NCBI GenBank assembly: GCA_019925105.1 | Contig: JAHGAU010000012.1 | Span: 1,364,001-1,428,000 of the forward strand | Length of the DNA: 64,000 nt | From: Niebla homalea | Taxonomy: Eukaryota; Ascomycota; Lecanoromycetes; Lecanorales; Ramalinaceae | Reading direction: 5' to 3' | The notes under the pieces: model-generated | Databases searched by the model: none | Seen by the model: the letters and a program-made list of their open reading frames with translations, nothing else | What the model was told of the DNA's origin: nothing | Shown here: in pieces, positions 13,210 to 25,099 of the stretch | Layout of the letters: each line of letters begins with the position of its first letter | Numbering within the stretch: position 1 is the stretch's first letter | Program-made: the position numbers and the translations under genes

Positions 13210-14220
13210 GATTGATTGATTGATTGATTTATACTACGGATCTAGCTGAGTTAATTCCGGCGTTCCTTAATACTCGGCTATTTGGCCTTACTGATAACCG
13301 TAAAAAACCCGATATCTATAACGTTAAGAACAAAAACCGGTATCTACCCAGCCTTTACTTACGTCTTAAGGGTTAAGAGTATCTACGGCCGTTTAAAGAA
13401 TAAGAATTTATTTATACGTTTTTTCCAAGAAAACCTATAATATTATAATTAAATCCATTTAAGGGTTACCTTTAAACCTATTACTTTTCCGTTACCTTAC
13501 GGGTCTATTTAATATTAAAATTTCAGAATTCCGATTATATTATTAAATGTTTTTACCGATATATATATTATTATTACCTTATTTATATAATTCTATTAAT
13601 TAATATAGTATCATTTTTTATATTACCCCGGTATTTATAGCCTTTTTAGCCCCCTATTAAGTATAGTTTTCCCGCCGCTGCTTTTTATCCCCGGGTCGGC
13701 GGTAAGGTTTCTTAATTAAGTTTTCGATTATTTTTTATTTTTTTAATTAAGCTGAATTATGGTAATAAGCCCGTAATTATTATGAATTTAACGGCCACCT
13801 TAATACCCCTTTTATTAATAAGTATTTAATAATAGTTATTAATCCCTACCCTTTTAATTAATTCCGGTTTAAGCTCCTTAAATAGTAAATAAGAGATTAA
13901 TATATATACGGCGTTTTACTTTTATTACTTATACTCGTAATTAACGTTAATCCGGTTACCGGCGTATATAATAAAGAGGAAGTAAGTTAAGCCGTTCTTA
14001 TTTATCCGGAGTTAAATTATTAACGCGTTATTGCCTTTCCTTATAATCCCGTAACGCCGGAGATACTTATTAATGATTTCGTCGCTATTTAACACCGGGT
14101 ACCGTCGCCTTTAAGGGATCGATTCTCTATATCTGCGTTAGCGCTCTGTTTACCTCCTTATGATCCACAGGGTGATCGCCGCTAACTTCGCCCTCGCGGC
14201 CTTCCTCTCCTCCGCCGCTC
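13210..14220 (-). mobile_element. LINE-3, 5'-truncated 1-kb LINE copy
   Basis: A 1,011-bp LINE fragment on the - strand. It starts at its 3' end with five GATT units (13,210-13,229) and extends to the end of ORF2, corresponding to LINE-2 from about 10,670. Severe 5' truncation is the usual outcome of incomplete LINE reverse transcription. Its 5' tip, about 14,100-14,220, is strikingly G+C-rich and retains an almost uninterrupted frame of the ORF2 C-terminus, unlike the equivalent part of LINE-2. The rest is moderately RIP-mutated. Confidence 0.88.
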
Positions 14221-14232
14221 GCTTTATAATTT
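14221..14232. repeat. Right target-site duplication of LINE-3
   Basis: Exact second copy of GCTTTATAATTT; partner at 13,198-13,209. Confidence 0.9.
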
Positions 14233-15214
14233 ACGTACCGTAATAATTTATTTTATTAATAATTCTTTTATTACCTTAAACGCTTTTATTAATTATAGTG
14301 GGTTTATTTTCGCCATTATACTTTTCTCCTTTTTACCCGATAATTATATAATTATTATCCTTACCTTCTTTAATATTACCGTTTTCTCCTCCGTCCTTAC
14401 TTTTTTATTATTAACGTTAACGCCGCCCTTACGGCCTTCACTATTTAACTTATTTTTACTCCCTTTCTTAAAGCCTCCCCCGTTACTCCCTTATTTTATA
14501 TATATTTTCTTTATTTCCTTTTGCCTCCGTCCGCCGGCGCTTTTATTACTACCCCTTAAGCTCCGCGTAACCTTTTTAACTCCTTTAAATTTTTTTTACT
14601 TTTACATAAAAGTCTTTTATCTTTTATAGCCCGATTTATAATATTAATTAAGTTTTTAACGTAATATCCTTTTATATAATTATAAAGAGGCCTTTTAACG
14701 CTTTTACCACTTCCTCCTTTTTTACTTTTTTTTTATATATTTAATAATTACTTTTTTTTTATAACTTATTCTTATTTATTTAGTATTTCCCTATTTTTAC
14801 TTAATTCTTTCTTAATTTATATATATTTAATAAGGCTTTTTACGCCTCCGTTTACCTTTTATCTATCCCCGTATACCGTCTTCGTCCTTTTTGCCTTTTA
14901 TTTATTATTTTTTATAATAATATTTTTACGCGTTATACGTATCCTTTTACGTATATCTTATTAATTATAAACTCTTTATTTAATTTAAGGCCTTTTTATC
15001 TTATATTTATTACGTTATTTATACGATTTATTACCGTTCTTATTAACCTGGGCCACTTACCCTTCCTCCCCTTTTACCCTTACTATTATTCCGCTTCCGC
15101 CTATTATATTTAAGGTATTATCCTTATTATTATTTAAACTATATATACGTATATCGTTTCTGACCTCTGGGGTCCCGTTATTCATCGCCATCTCCTCAAT
15201 TATTTATTATATTT
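14233..15214 (-). mobile_element. LINE-1, 5' segment
   Basis: This is the 5' leader and start of ORF1 of LINE-1 on the - strand, mirroring 30,059-31,050 of LINE-4. The leader at about 15,160-15,200 keeps little-mutated sequence shared with LINE-4 near 30,078-30,120. With the segments at 2,813-6,046 and 11,659-13,209, LINE-1 sums to 5,767 bp, matching the 5,778 bp of LINE-4, so both are full length. Confidence 0.85.
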
Positions 15215-15226
15215 ACTTAATAATTT
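15215..15226. repeat. Right target-site duplication of LINE-1
   Basis: Second copy of ACTTAATAATTT, just outside the 5' end of LINE-1; partner at 2,801-2,812. Confidence 0.85.
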
Positions 15227-18200
15227 ATTAAGGATTATTAAAGTATAAATACGGTATTTATTAGGTCTATTTAAGATATATATATATAATAACGGATAAA
15301 TTAATTTTAAAATTATAAAATAAAAAAGTAAACATTAAAATAAAATTATTATAAATTATATTCTTAACGGATAAAAAAATAATAAAAAGAAAAATTAATA
15401 CTTTAAAGTTATATAAAAAATTATAAATATAAATAAAGGAAGAAAGTATTATATTAAAGGATATTATTTTAAATAATTAAGTATAGTTTAAAATACTTTA
15501 AGTATTATAAATATATAGGAATATAAACGTAAAAGAATTATATAAAATCCCCATAACGGATTTACTTCTATATAAAGTAATATTAAGATTAAGGATTAAA
15601 CCGTATAAAGTTACCGTTAAAAGGTTATTAAATAATAAGGAATAATAACTTAAAATAATTATATAATAAGGAATTAAATTAAGTATATATAAAAAATATA
15701 TATAAATAAATAAATAAATAAGTATATAAAATATATTCCCCGTATTCGTAAAGAAAAAAGATAAAGTTAAATTATAATTTATATTTAATTATTACTTTAT
15801 ATATAAAGTATTATTTATATTTTATATAAAGTTAATAAAAAGAATATATAATTTATTAAGAATTTTATTATATAAAATTTTCTTTTAAGCGGATATAAAA
15901 TATAAATATTAAATAATTAAAGTATATTTTAATAACCGATATTATTTTACCTTTAATATATTAAGTATTAAATAATTATAATTTATAAAAATATCTTAAA
16001 GAATACGTACGTTTTTATTTATATTTATTAAACTTATAAATATTATATTAAAAGTTATCCTTAAATTAAACCCAAAGTTATCTTTCCTTATTTTTAAAGG
16101 AGAATATAATTTTATTAACTTAATTTTTTACCTTAATAATATCTTTAAAGTATATGGGATATAAGAAAAGCAATTTATTTTTTTAAAAGATTATTTCTTT
16201 TTGTAAATTTTATAATTAAAGTTAAAACTATTATTTAATAAGTTAAAAATTAATATAATAAAAATCAAAATATTAAAAAAAGACTATAAGGTAAAAGGAC
16301 GTATATGAATTAAATTTAAAAAGTATAAAAATATACTTAATTAGCCCGTACCGCAGAATATAAGAAACGTTAAAGGATTCTCAAATACCGTTAATATAAT
16401 AAAGAAATAAATTAAAAACTTTATAAAGATAATTTACCTTTTTATCTATTTAATTAATAATATAAAGTAAAAATAAGAAAAATTAAAAAATATATCGTTT
16501 TAGCTTATATAAAATATAATAATAAGGGTTAAAGCTTTATTTAAATAAAACTTTAAGATATTAATTTATATATATATTAATACCTTAAAATACGGAGCCG
16601 GATATTATATTATTTAAGTTTAAAATAATTATATTATTTTATTTATTTATAATTTATATACGATAAATAAAACGGAATATAATTATAATATTTATAAATA
16701 AGAATTAATAATTATTATTATATTTAAAGAAAAGTTCTTTTATATATTAAATATAAAAGAAGTTTTAATTATATATATAAATTATAAGTTACTTATAGGA
16801 TTTATAAATATAAATTATTATAAAAATATCTTTATAAAGTAAGTAAATAAGTTAAGAAGGTTATATATTAAAATTAAATATATTAAAAGAAAGATTAATA
16901 AAGCGGCGGATAACTTATTAAGGGTAATATTTAATAATTTAAATTATATATTTAATAAAATAATAAAGAAAATAGCTTTTAAAATATAAAAGAATAAAAA
17001 TAATACGGTATAATTCTAAAAAAATAATAAAGGAGGATATCGTATTATATTAAAGGAACTTTCCGAAAAAGTAAAGAAGGATAAAATTAACGCTTATAAT
17101 AATATATAAATTACGATATAATAGTTAAAAGGCTAATTAACTTAAAATATAAAGGGAAAATTAATAGGGAAAAGCGTAAATATAAAAAAAAAAAGTAAAT
17201 ATAAAAGAATTATAACTATAAAGGATAATTAATAATAAGTTAATACGGATATATAGTATAAAATTAAATAATAATTATAAAATAAAATATATATAAATTA
17301 ATTATAAGCCTATAGAATTATTAAAATTTAAAAAATTATTTTATTATAAAAATAACGATTAATATATTAATATTATTAAATATCTTAAAATAAAAATAAA
17401 GTTAAAGGAAAAGGATACGGTTTAATAAGTTAAATTTAATAAGTAATTTATAAACTATAAGTTTAATTTAATTATTAATAAGTTACTTTATTAATACGGA
17501 AAACGTTAAATAATATATTTAATAAAAAAAAGATAATATAAATACTTAAAGATGTTTATAATAATACGGGATATTTCTTATTAAAAATTATATTAAAGAA
17601 ATTATAATATTATTATTAATAATTAAATATAATAAAAGATATTATAAAATATATATAAAGGTATTTAACTTATATAAAGTAAGCATACGGAAGTTATATA
17701 ATTTCATTAAGTTTAATTAAAATAAAGGCCTTTTTTAATTTATTTAAGGCGGACTTTATTGGTTTTTTTAAATAAGTATAAAGCGGTCTTCGGTACGTCT
17801 TTAATATAATAGATTATTTCTTATGATTTATATAATTATTCTATATTACGTTAATTAAAATAAAGGACGTAATCGTTACGTTAAAAGGATATATAAATTA
17901 TTACTTAAAACCCGTTACGATATATATAAATATCGGGAAGGCATTTATAAATAAAAGGATAAGAAGTTTCTTTTAATTATATAATATTTAATTTATCCCT
18001 ATATTAAATATAACGTATAAAATAATAAATATAATAAAGTTTAATAATTAAATTTAATAAAACGTAATAAAGAAAACGTAAACTTAATAGAAATATAATT
18101 AAGTATAAGCGGGAAAATTAACAATATTAAATATTAACTTAAAATATATTAAATATTTAAAGTACGTTTTTATTAATATCCTTTTCGGGATCGAACCGGA

Positions 18201-18720
18201 TATAATATATAAACGTAATATAATTAAATTAAAAGTTAAAATATATATTATAAAAAGAATAATATTACCTTCGGAAGAAGCAATATATAAAATTATTTAA
18301 AGATTTATAATAAATTAAGTTAATATTAAGGAGGAGTTATAGGAAAAATTAGACGTAATAAAAAACCGATAGAAAAAACGCTATAATAAAGGAATATAAG
18401 GTTTAAACCCGTTAAAGGAAGGGTAATTAATTATATAACGGGATTTTACCCTTAATCTTAAAAAACTTAAGTCCCGTTAAGTCGGATTATTTATTATTAA
18501 GGGCTTTATAAAAAAATATAAAACTTTATATATATTAAAAAAAATAAATAAAACTCTTATATTAATTTATTTTATAGGGATTATCTTAAAATATTTATAC
18601 CGCGTATTAAGTATCTTAAATCCTTTAATAAGTTAAAGTTAAAAGTAATAAAAAGAATTAGGATCCGGTAAACGTAAACGGAGAACGCCTTAATCCTCTA
18701 GAAACCGTTATAATTATAAA
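15227..18720 (+). pseudogene. Gypsy-type retrotransposon pol relic (RT, RNase H, integrase)
   Basis: Read through RIP stops, the + strand gives the gypsy order. The reverse transcriptase region lies at about 15,550-16,080. At 16,343-16,394 the frame is open and reads PVPQNIRNVKGFSNTVN, the PxPxxxxxVRxFLG block that follows the RT palm. RNase H follows: at about 16,570-16,611 a frame resembles DASxYGAGxVL with its aspartate replaced by asparagine, and at 16,666-16,710 it reads NKTEYNYNIYKQEL, matching the typical LNxxExNYxxxxxEL. Integrase follows, with an ADFIG block at 17,749-17,769 resembling the first catalytic Asp region. A basic tail near 18,650-18,690 may end the polyprotein. I could not find LTRs or a chromodomain. 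Confidence 0.8.
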
Positions 18721-19389
18721 TAATATAATTTAAAGGGAGGAAATATATATAAGTAATATAACGCCGTTTCCTTTATATTTTTATTTTATTTACTCTTATA
18801 TTTTAGTATATTAGAAATCCCAAGAAAATACGGATTTAAAAATTAAAAAAAAAAAAAAGGGAAAAGAAGGAAAAGAATAAATAGCCACTCCAGTAAACGT
18901 AATTAAAAACGAAAAATTAAAAAAGAAAGGAAGTAGGAATATAATAAGGATTCGGAGGAAATAAATACGAATAAGGGGATATTAAACCTTTAATTTTTTA
19001 TTTATAATCTTTTATTTATTATATTATAAACTGTGAAATAATAAAATTATAAAAAGTTATAATTATTTATAATTAAAAATATTTCCTTAAAAAGAAAAAA
19101 AAAGTATATTAAGAATAATATATAAATAAAAGCATAATTAAATATTAAGATTATATATTAAAAAATTTATTTAAAAGGACGTTTCTTTTATAAATTATAA
19201 ATTTAAATATTAAATTTATTATAAATATTACGTTAAAAATACGGGTAAAGTATACTATTAATATATATAAAAAATTTATTTTAAATAACGGGTAATTAAA
19301 GCTTTAATTACGTTTTGAAAATAAATAATTAAACTTAATATTGTTTTTTATTACGGTAATTATAGGGTATAAAATTATATTAATTATTC
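18721..19389. other. AT-rich spacer, no gene seen
   Basis: This follows the end of the gypsy polyprotein. It has an A/G tract at about 18,841-18,870 that could be a polypurine tract or chance. I recognised no LTR pair, RNA gene or reading frame. Confidence 0.4.
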
Positions 19390-22300
19390 TATCTTGGAAA
19401 CGGAGGAGGAAGCGGAGCGGAAGGACCGGTATATATATAAGGACGTAACTTAAAATAAAAATAACCCGTTATTAAGGAGGCGACCCAACGGATAAACTTA
19501 ATAATATAACTAAAGGAATTAATAAAATAATTTAAAAACCGATTAAAACTCTGATCCATAAATAGCTATATACGTATTCTTCCGGTAAAGTATATATTAA
19601 AATTAAGACTATAATAATATACTTAATAACTTCGGTCTGAAGTTAAAATTAAATAATATAAATTAAGCGTAATAAGATTAAGAATAATCCAGAATATAAG
19701 GTCTCTTAACGTTAACGATATTAAGTTAAAGAGGAACGTAAACCTCTCCTTAAAGTATAACCGTATTATTTATAGAAATAACTTTGGTTAAAAACGGTTA
19801 AAGAGTTATATTTAAGTTAAAGACTTTAAAGGCTATTATATATACGGAAATAAAATAGAAGGAAAAGCTTATTAAAAGAAAGATACTTATAGAAATACGG
19901 GTAAGGGCTACCGCGTATATATAATACGAATAATAAACCTAAAAAAAAAGGGAGTTAATAAAAAAACCCGGGTAAACTTATTATTTAAACGGAGAATTAA
20001 TTAATAATTACTTTATATATAAGAAGGAGAAATAACTTATTAAAATTAAAGTTAATAAAACCTAAATTAAAAATATCCTTAATTAAGTTTAAATCGGGTA
20101 AGCGGTATTACCTTTTTTTAAATAACCGTTTATAAGATTCGGTTAAAAAATTAATCTTTAAAGGGAATAGGCTATATTTTATACGAATTTTATTACGTTA
20201 AACGGACTTATATAACCAAGATAGTCCTATAATTCCGGTAAAGCCGGATTAATATATTAATAAAGGGATTACTTAAATTAAAAAAATTACCCGAGCTAAT
20301 AAATAAAAAGTAAGTAATATAAATAATTAAATTAATTAAACGGATAAAAACAGTAAATAATAATTAAGTAAGGATTATTAAGGTAAATAAATAGCGGAAT
20401 TAAATAATTGAGATTTAAGAATAAACTATAATAATAATAAATAAATATTAAAAATAAAAGATATAATAAGAAATACTTATTAAGGCTATAATTATTAAAT
20501 TAATTATAAATTATAATTAATTATAAAGTACGTACGACCTTTTATATTAGACTTATAATTAATATTAAGATTAAATAATATATAACGTATTAAAGAAAAA
20601 GTATTTACTTAAATTATATCCCGATATTAAAAATCTATAAAAAGGAATTAATAACGGTCGATTAAAAAATGAATTAATTTATATATATTTAAATAAAAAT
20701 TATAATCGCCCGGTTAGTACTTAAAGATATAATTTAAATAAACGTTATTTAATAAACCTTTAATATAATAATAGTTAATAAAAATAAATTAATAACCGTT
20801 ATTAATTTATTAATACCGGGTATATGCCTAAGCATTTTTATATATATAAAAGGCATAAACCTAAATATATACCGTAAGAAACTCTTAAAAATAGGAAAGT
20901 TAAAATAGGTTAAGGTTAAAAGGGATTAATAAATATAACTTTAAATAAACTATTTAATTAATATCCAAATAAATTTTAATAATAATAAGGATATATCTAT
21001 TTAATTTAACAAAGTTAATAATTAAAGTATATTTTTTAAAGTATAAGGATATAATAAAGGTAATTTTAATTAATATAATTTAAATTAAAAAATCCGAAAA
21101 AACTATAAGGAAATTAATATAAATATAAAGTAAATAACCGATATTAAAATTATAAATTTATATATATTCTTAAAAGTATAATTAATAGTTAAGTATACGA
21201 TTAAGTTAAATTTAAAATAAATTAATTAAAGTATAAAAAGAATTAAAGATTAAAAAAGTTAAAGAAATAAAAAAATTTAAAGAAATAAAAAAAAAAGTAA
21301 AAAAAATAAATAAGCGAAAAGGATAAAGTAAACAGTTACGTAATATAATCATTAAGTAAATAAATAATTAAACGTTATTTTTAACGTTTTACTTATTAAC
21401 GGAACCGGTTAAAACGGAACTTAATAAAAATAATAAGTAATATTATTATATTTAAAAGGAACCTTTTTTAATATGCCTTCTAGAAATACCTATATCGGGA
21501 TAATTATACGTAAGTTATTAAGAAAATATGAAAATATATTTTATTTATAAGTAAATACGGCCCCGAGGGTACTTAATATATTAATTAATTAAAAGAAAAG
21601 TATATAAATAGATAAAAATAAATATTAAGGGTTATAATAAGGAGTATACCTTTAATAAATATTATTAAATATAATAATAAGTATTAAAGGAATTTATATA
21701 AAGGTTAAAGAGCCATCCGAAAATTAATAGATAATTATTTTATTTTTTTCTTCTTTCCTTTACCCTTTTAAGAAGCAATATATAAGTAATAATAATTATA
21801 ATAAATTATTACCTCTTAATTATTTTCTTAATATCAATATAATAAATTAATAAAGAAATAATATTAATAAATAAGTATAAATTAAACAGTTACATATAAT
21901 ATTATTCTAAATACATCAACGAAAAGAAATATTAAGATCTATAAAAAATTTAAATAAAACCTACTTAAATAATTAAGCCTTCTTAAGACGTACTTAAAGT
22001 TACGTAACGAACCTACTTAAAATATATTTAATAATAACGGGACCAAAAAAGATATTAAAAGTATATAAATAAAGAAATAAAGTAAAGAGTAATTAATTAT
22101 AAGGTCTTATCCTTATAAAGGGTAATATTTATAATCTTTTAACGAGCAGAATAAAACGCGTTATACCCTTATACGGACTAAGTATATTATACTTAAGGAA
22201 GATATAAATATAAGTAGCCCGAGCCTTAAAATAAATAAACGTAAAGTACCGAAGTTACCGTTATTAATAAATTAAAATAATAAAATTAAAGGGTTATCCT

Positions 22301-22776
22301 TAAAAAATTAAATCTTAATATACTTATTTACTATTATTAAGTAAAATTTAAGAATAAGGCTATAAGAAAAGTAAACAGATATATATATAAACGGCGTTAA
22401 AGGATAAAAAGCATTTATTAATAGTACGTAATATTAAAAGGGTAAATTTATTATGGAGGGAGTAAAGGTAAATTAATACCGTATTAATACCTTTTTAATT
22501 TTTATACTTACAATAATTCAGATTATTAAAAAAATATTATAAGAGGTATATATACGATCAAGATATATATAAATAAGTATAATATAATCTAGAATATAAT
22601 AATACTAAGGGTAATACTTCGTTATGGAGGAAGCTGGAAAGGGGGAAAATATAAAAGGTATAAAATTTACGAATAAATATATAAAGGAATAAAAACATTA
22701 AAAGGGCTAATTAAGGGTAGAATCGATTTATATATACTTTAAAAAGAAGGGGTATAACGGATTACTATAGAAGTAA
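19390..22776 (+). pseudogene. Long RIP-degraded + strand coding relic, family unknown
   Basis: From about 19,394 one + strand frame can be followed for roughly 1,000 bp, with nearly every stop explainable as a mutated Gln, Trp or Arg codon. It opens with an acidic run (LETEEEAERKDR) and becomes very Gln/Lys/Asn-rich. From about 21,900 to 22,770 a different frame reads best, for example NEQNKTRYTLIRTKYIILKE at 22,141-22,200. This could mean a frameshift, an intron or two genes. I recognise no domain. The base bias and RIP load match the neighbouring transposons, so a multicopy element or repeated gene is likely. Confidence 0.45.
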
Positions 22777-22932
22777 CCTATACCTCACGAACTTATATGG
22801 GGGCTGCGGCCAATCTTCAATTACACTCCATTGCCATCTGCTATTTCATCACTTTTGCTCTTTCCTTCCTTCCCATCTTTTCTTAATCCGTTTATACTCC
22901 TTATAAAAGGTATTATTAACGGATTAATTACT
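22777..22932 (+). other. Little-mutated island inside the relic
   Basis: This 156-bp stretch keeps normal base composition: positions 22,801-22,860 have 7 CpA, 4 TpG and only 2 TpA. In the frame that is coding on either side it is open for 52 codons, with a Ser/Leu/Pro/Phe-rich translation. It may be a spared piece of coding sequence, an intron, or single-copy sequence that was not shared with the repeats that triggered RIP. Confidence 0.6.
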
Positions 22933-22944
22933 TAAGATAAACCG

Positions 22945-24860
22945 GAGACCCTATTTAATATCGTACTCGCCTTACTCCCAGTTAAGGATAAGCTATTAAT
23001 ACTATTAATTAATAAAAAACTCCCTTAATGAATAATTGATTATATATTATTATTGCCTAACGAGCTCATAATCTTTAACGTTATCGTTAAGGATCTTTTT
23101 AGGAGGCTTTAATAAAGGCTAATGCTTAAAGTTAAATTTAAGTTATACCTTACGGAACCAACGGAAGCCATTATAGCCGTAATAACCGGTTTTTATTTAA
23201 AAATATTGGTTCCTATAATTAAAGATTTAACGTTTACTCCGCTTATATAATTTAAAGTTAAAAAGACAATAAAAAACAGAAAGTTAATATAATAAGATTA
23301 ATAAGAAAAAGTTATAATAATTATTTTAAATAGAATATTAATTATTTATATTAAGTTAAGTTACTATTTTATTAAACTTTTATCTTAATTTATAAAGATA
23401 GTAAATTAAAAATTTATTAATCTTTTACTTAATATATTTATATTAAAAAGGTTAATTAATACGTATAATAAAGGGGGGCGAAAACGTATAACCTTCCGTA
23501 TACGCCGGTAGTAATTAAATTAAGTTAAAATAAAAAAATATTATAAAAGCTTACTTCTAAAGAAGTTATTACGGCCGTTATTAAAGAAGAAAGTATATTT
23601 AATAACGTATCCGTAAAGGTATAATTTAATTTACCCTTATATTATATCTTTTATAGATAGTATTAATCGTTATATAAGAATAACGGAGTTAATAAGTTAA
23701 TTATAAAAAACATTAAAAATAAATATATTATTATATTTTATAATTATAAGTTATAAGGAATAATATTAATTATACTATAATCTTTTTCTTTTAAATAATA
23801 TAATATTAATTATTTTCTATCGATCGATTTATAGATAAAGTTTACGTTATAATAAAAGTTTATTAGAAAATTTAGACCGTAACTTTAGAAAAAAAGGTAT
23901 AAATATATTAAATTATCCCGGGAGAATATAATATCGGAAACTTTAAAGGTAAGTATAAATAATAATATAAATAATAGTAGATAATTTATTATTAAATATT
24001 AATTTTATATTTATATTATTATTTAATATATTCTTAAAATAACAAGAATTTATAAAGTATTAATATAAAGAAATAAATTATTATATTAAGGTAGGAATTC
24101 CCTTATTACGTACGTATATAGACCTTTTTATTTATAGAATATTATATATATAATTTTAAATAAGACCCCCTTTTTTCTTAAGTTATCCTTTTATTATTAA
24201 TAAATCTAAGTATATTAGGTTAACTTTTCCGTCTCCTATAAATTACGTAAAAAGATTTAAAGGTTATTAATTATTATTTCCGGTCATAATAAATAAGAAA
24301 GTATTACTTAAAGGAGGACGTTTACCGGTAAGGACTTATTTTAATATAGTTTAAGATTAAAACGGGAATTAAAATCTAAATTAATAAGATAACTGAAGAA
24401 ATAAAACGCCTTTTTTTAACGAGCAAAATCAGGGAGACTATAAACGTAAAACGTTTTTCTTTAATAAGTAAAATCAGGAAGACTATAAACGTAAAACGTT
24501 TTTCTTTAACGATTAAAATCAGAAAGATTTTAAACGTAAAACGTTTTCCTTCGACGATTAAAATCAAGGAGATTATAAACGTAAACCGCCTTTTTTTACC
24601 GGTTAAATTAAAATAAATTAATAAAACGATTAAAGAGGTAAAACCCTTTTTTTCTAAAGATTAAAATTAAAGAGATTATAAACGTAGAACGCTTTCTTTT
24701 AACGATTAAAATCAGGGAAATTATAAATATAAACCGTTTTCCTCTGCCGGTTAAATTAAGGTAAATAACTTAAGAAATAAAACGCCCTCTTTTATTGGTT
24801 AAAATTAAAGTAATAATTAAAAACGTATAACGACTCCTTTTAATATTTAAGATCGGGGAA
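22945..24860 (+). pseudogene. Unknown coding relic ending in 15-residue repeats
   Basis: One frame (codon starts at 22,945, 24,001 and 24,421) can be read for about 640 codons without a shift. All stops sit where Gln, Trp or Arg would fit. The first 100 codons are relatively clean (start ETLFNIVLALLPVKDKLL). A second clear block at about 24,180-24,340 includes RPPFFLSYPF and GGRLPVRTYFNIV. The C-terminal part runs into the 45-bp minisatellite in the same frame. I do not recognise the family. It may continue from the frame upstream of 22,777. Copia-1 lies 48 bp downstream. It is either a host multigene family or an element-encoded protein. Confidence 0.5.
24376..24860 (+). repeat. 45-bp minisatellite coding for a 15-residue repeat
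   Basis: The AAAATC core recurs at 24,425, 24,470, 24,515 and 24,560, exactly 45 bp apart, and again at 24,663 and 24,708. The unit is 15 codons with approximate consensus NDQNQGDYKRKTPFF. More diverged units (TGQIKxNNxRNKTPFF-like) flank the core, giving about ten in all. Stops within units are CAA to TAA changes. The open frame on the opposite strand is a by-product of the array. Confidence 0.8.
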
Positions 24861-24907
24861 TAATCGAAAAAGTAATAATAATTAAGGAGTTAATAATAAC
24901 TATTAAA

Positions 24908-25069
24908 TGTTGAATGTGCAGGATCACCACTTGGGAGATTACGTAACGCGGATCAGATTAGATAAGGCGGACGTATTAAACTTAAGTAGGATAACGGCAT
25001 ATAGCCTTATATATAGTCTTACCTTATATATAATAATAATTAAGTAATTTATATTTCTTAACTTTAATA
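24908..25069 (+). repeat. 5' LTR of copia-1
   Basis: 162 bp, starting TGTTGAATGTGCAGG and ending in TTTAATA, a RIP-altered form of the expected CAACA end. It has the same length as both copia-2 LTRs and is nearly the same sequence in reverse orientation. The first half is less mutated than the second. Confidence 0.9.
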
Positions 25070-25081
25070 AGTTATAAGCCC
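25070..25081 (+). promoter_or_regulatory. Primer binding site of copia-1
   Basis: AGTTATAAGCCC directly follows the LTR. It differs by one RIP-type G-to-A change from GTTATGAGCCC, the complement of the anticodon arm of fungal initiator Met tRNA. Copia elements are known to prime with such an internal half-tRNA. Confidence 0.65.
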
Positions 25082-25099
25082 GGATTACGCGTTTAAATA

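Noticed and set aside
18181..18210. A tRNA-like GGATCGAACC string
   Set aside because: It falls inside the integrase part of the gypsy relic, and no cloverleaf stems can be drawn around it.
24376..24567. Repeat-containing open frame on the - strand
   Set aside because: The antisense of the 45-bp minisatellite. The + strand frame is continuous with the upstream relic and explains the period better.
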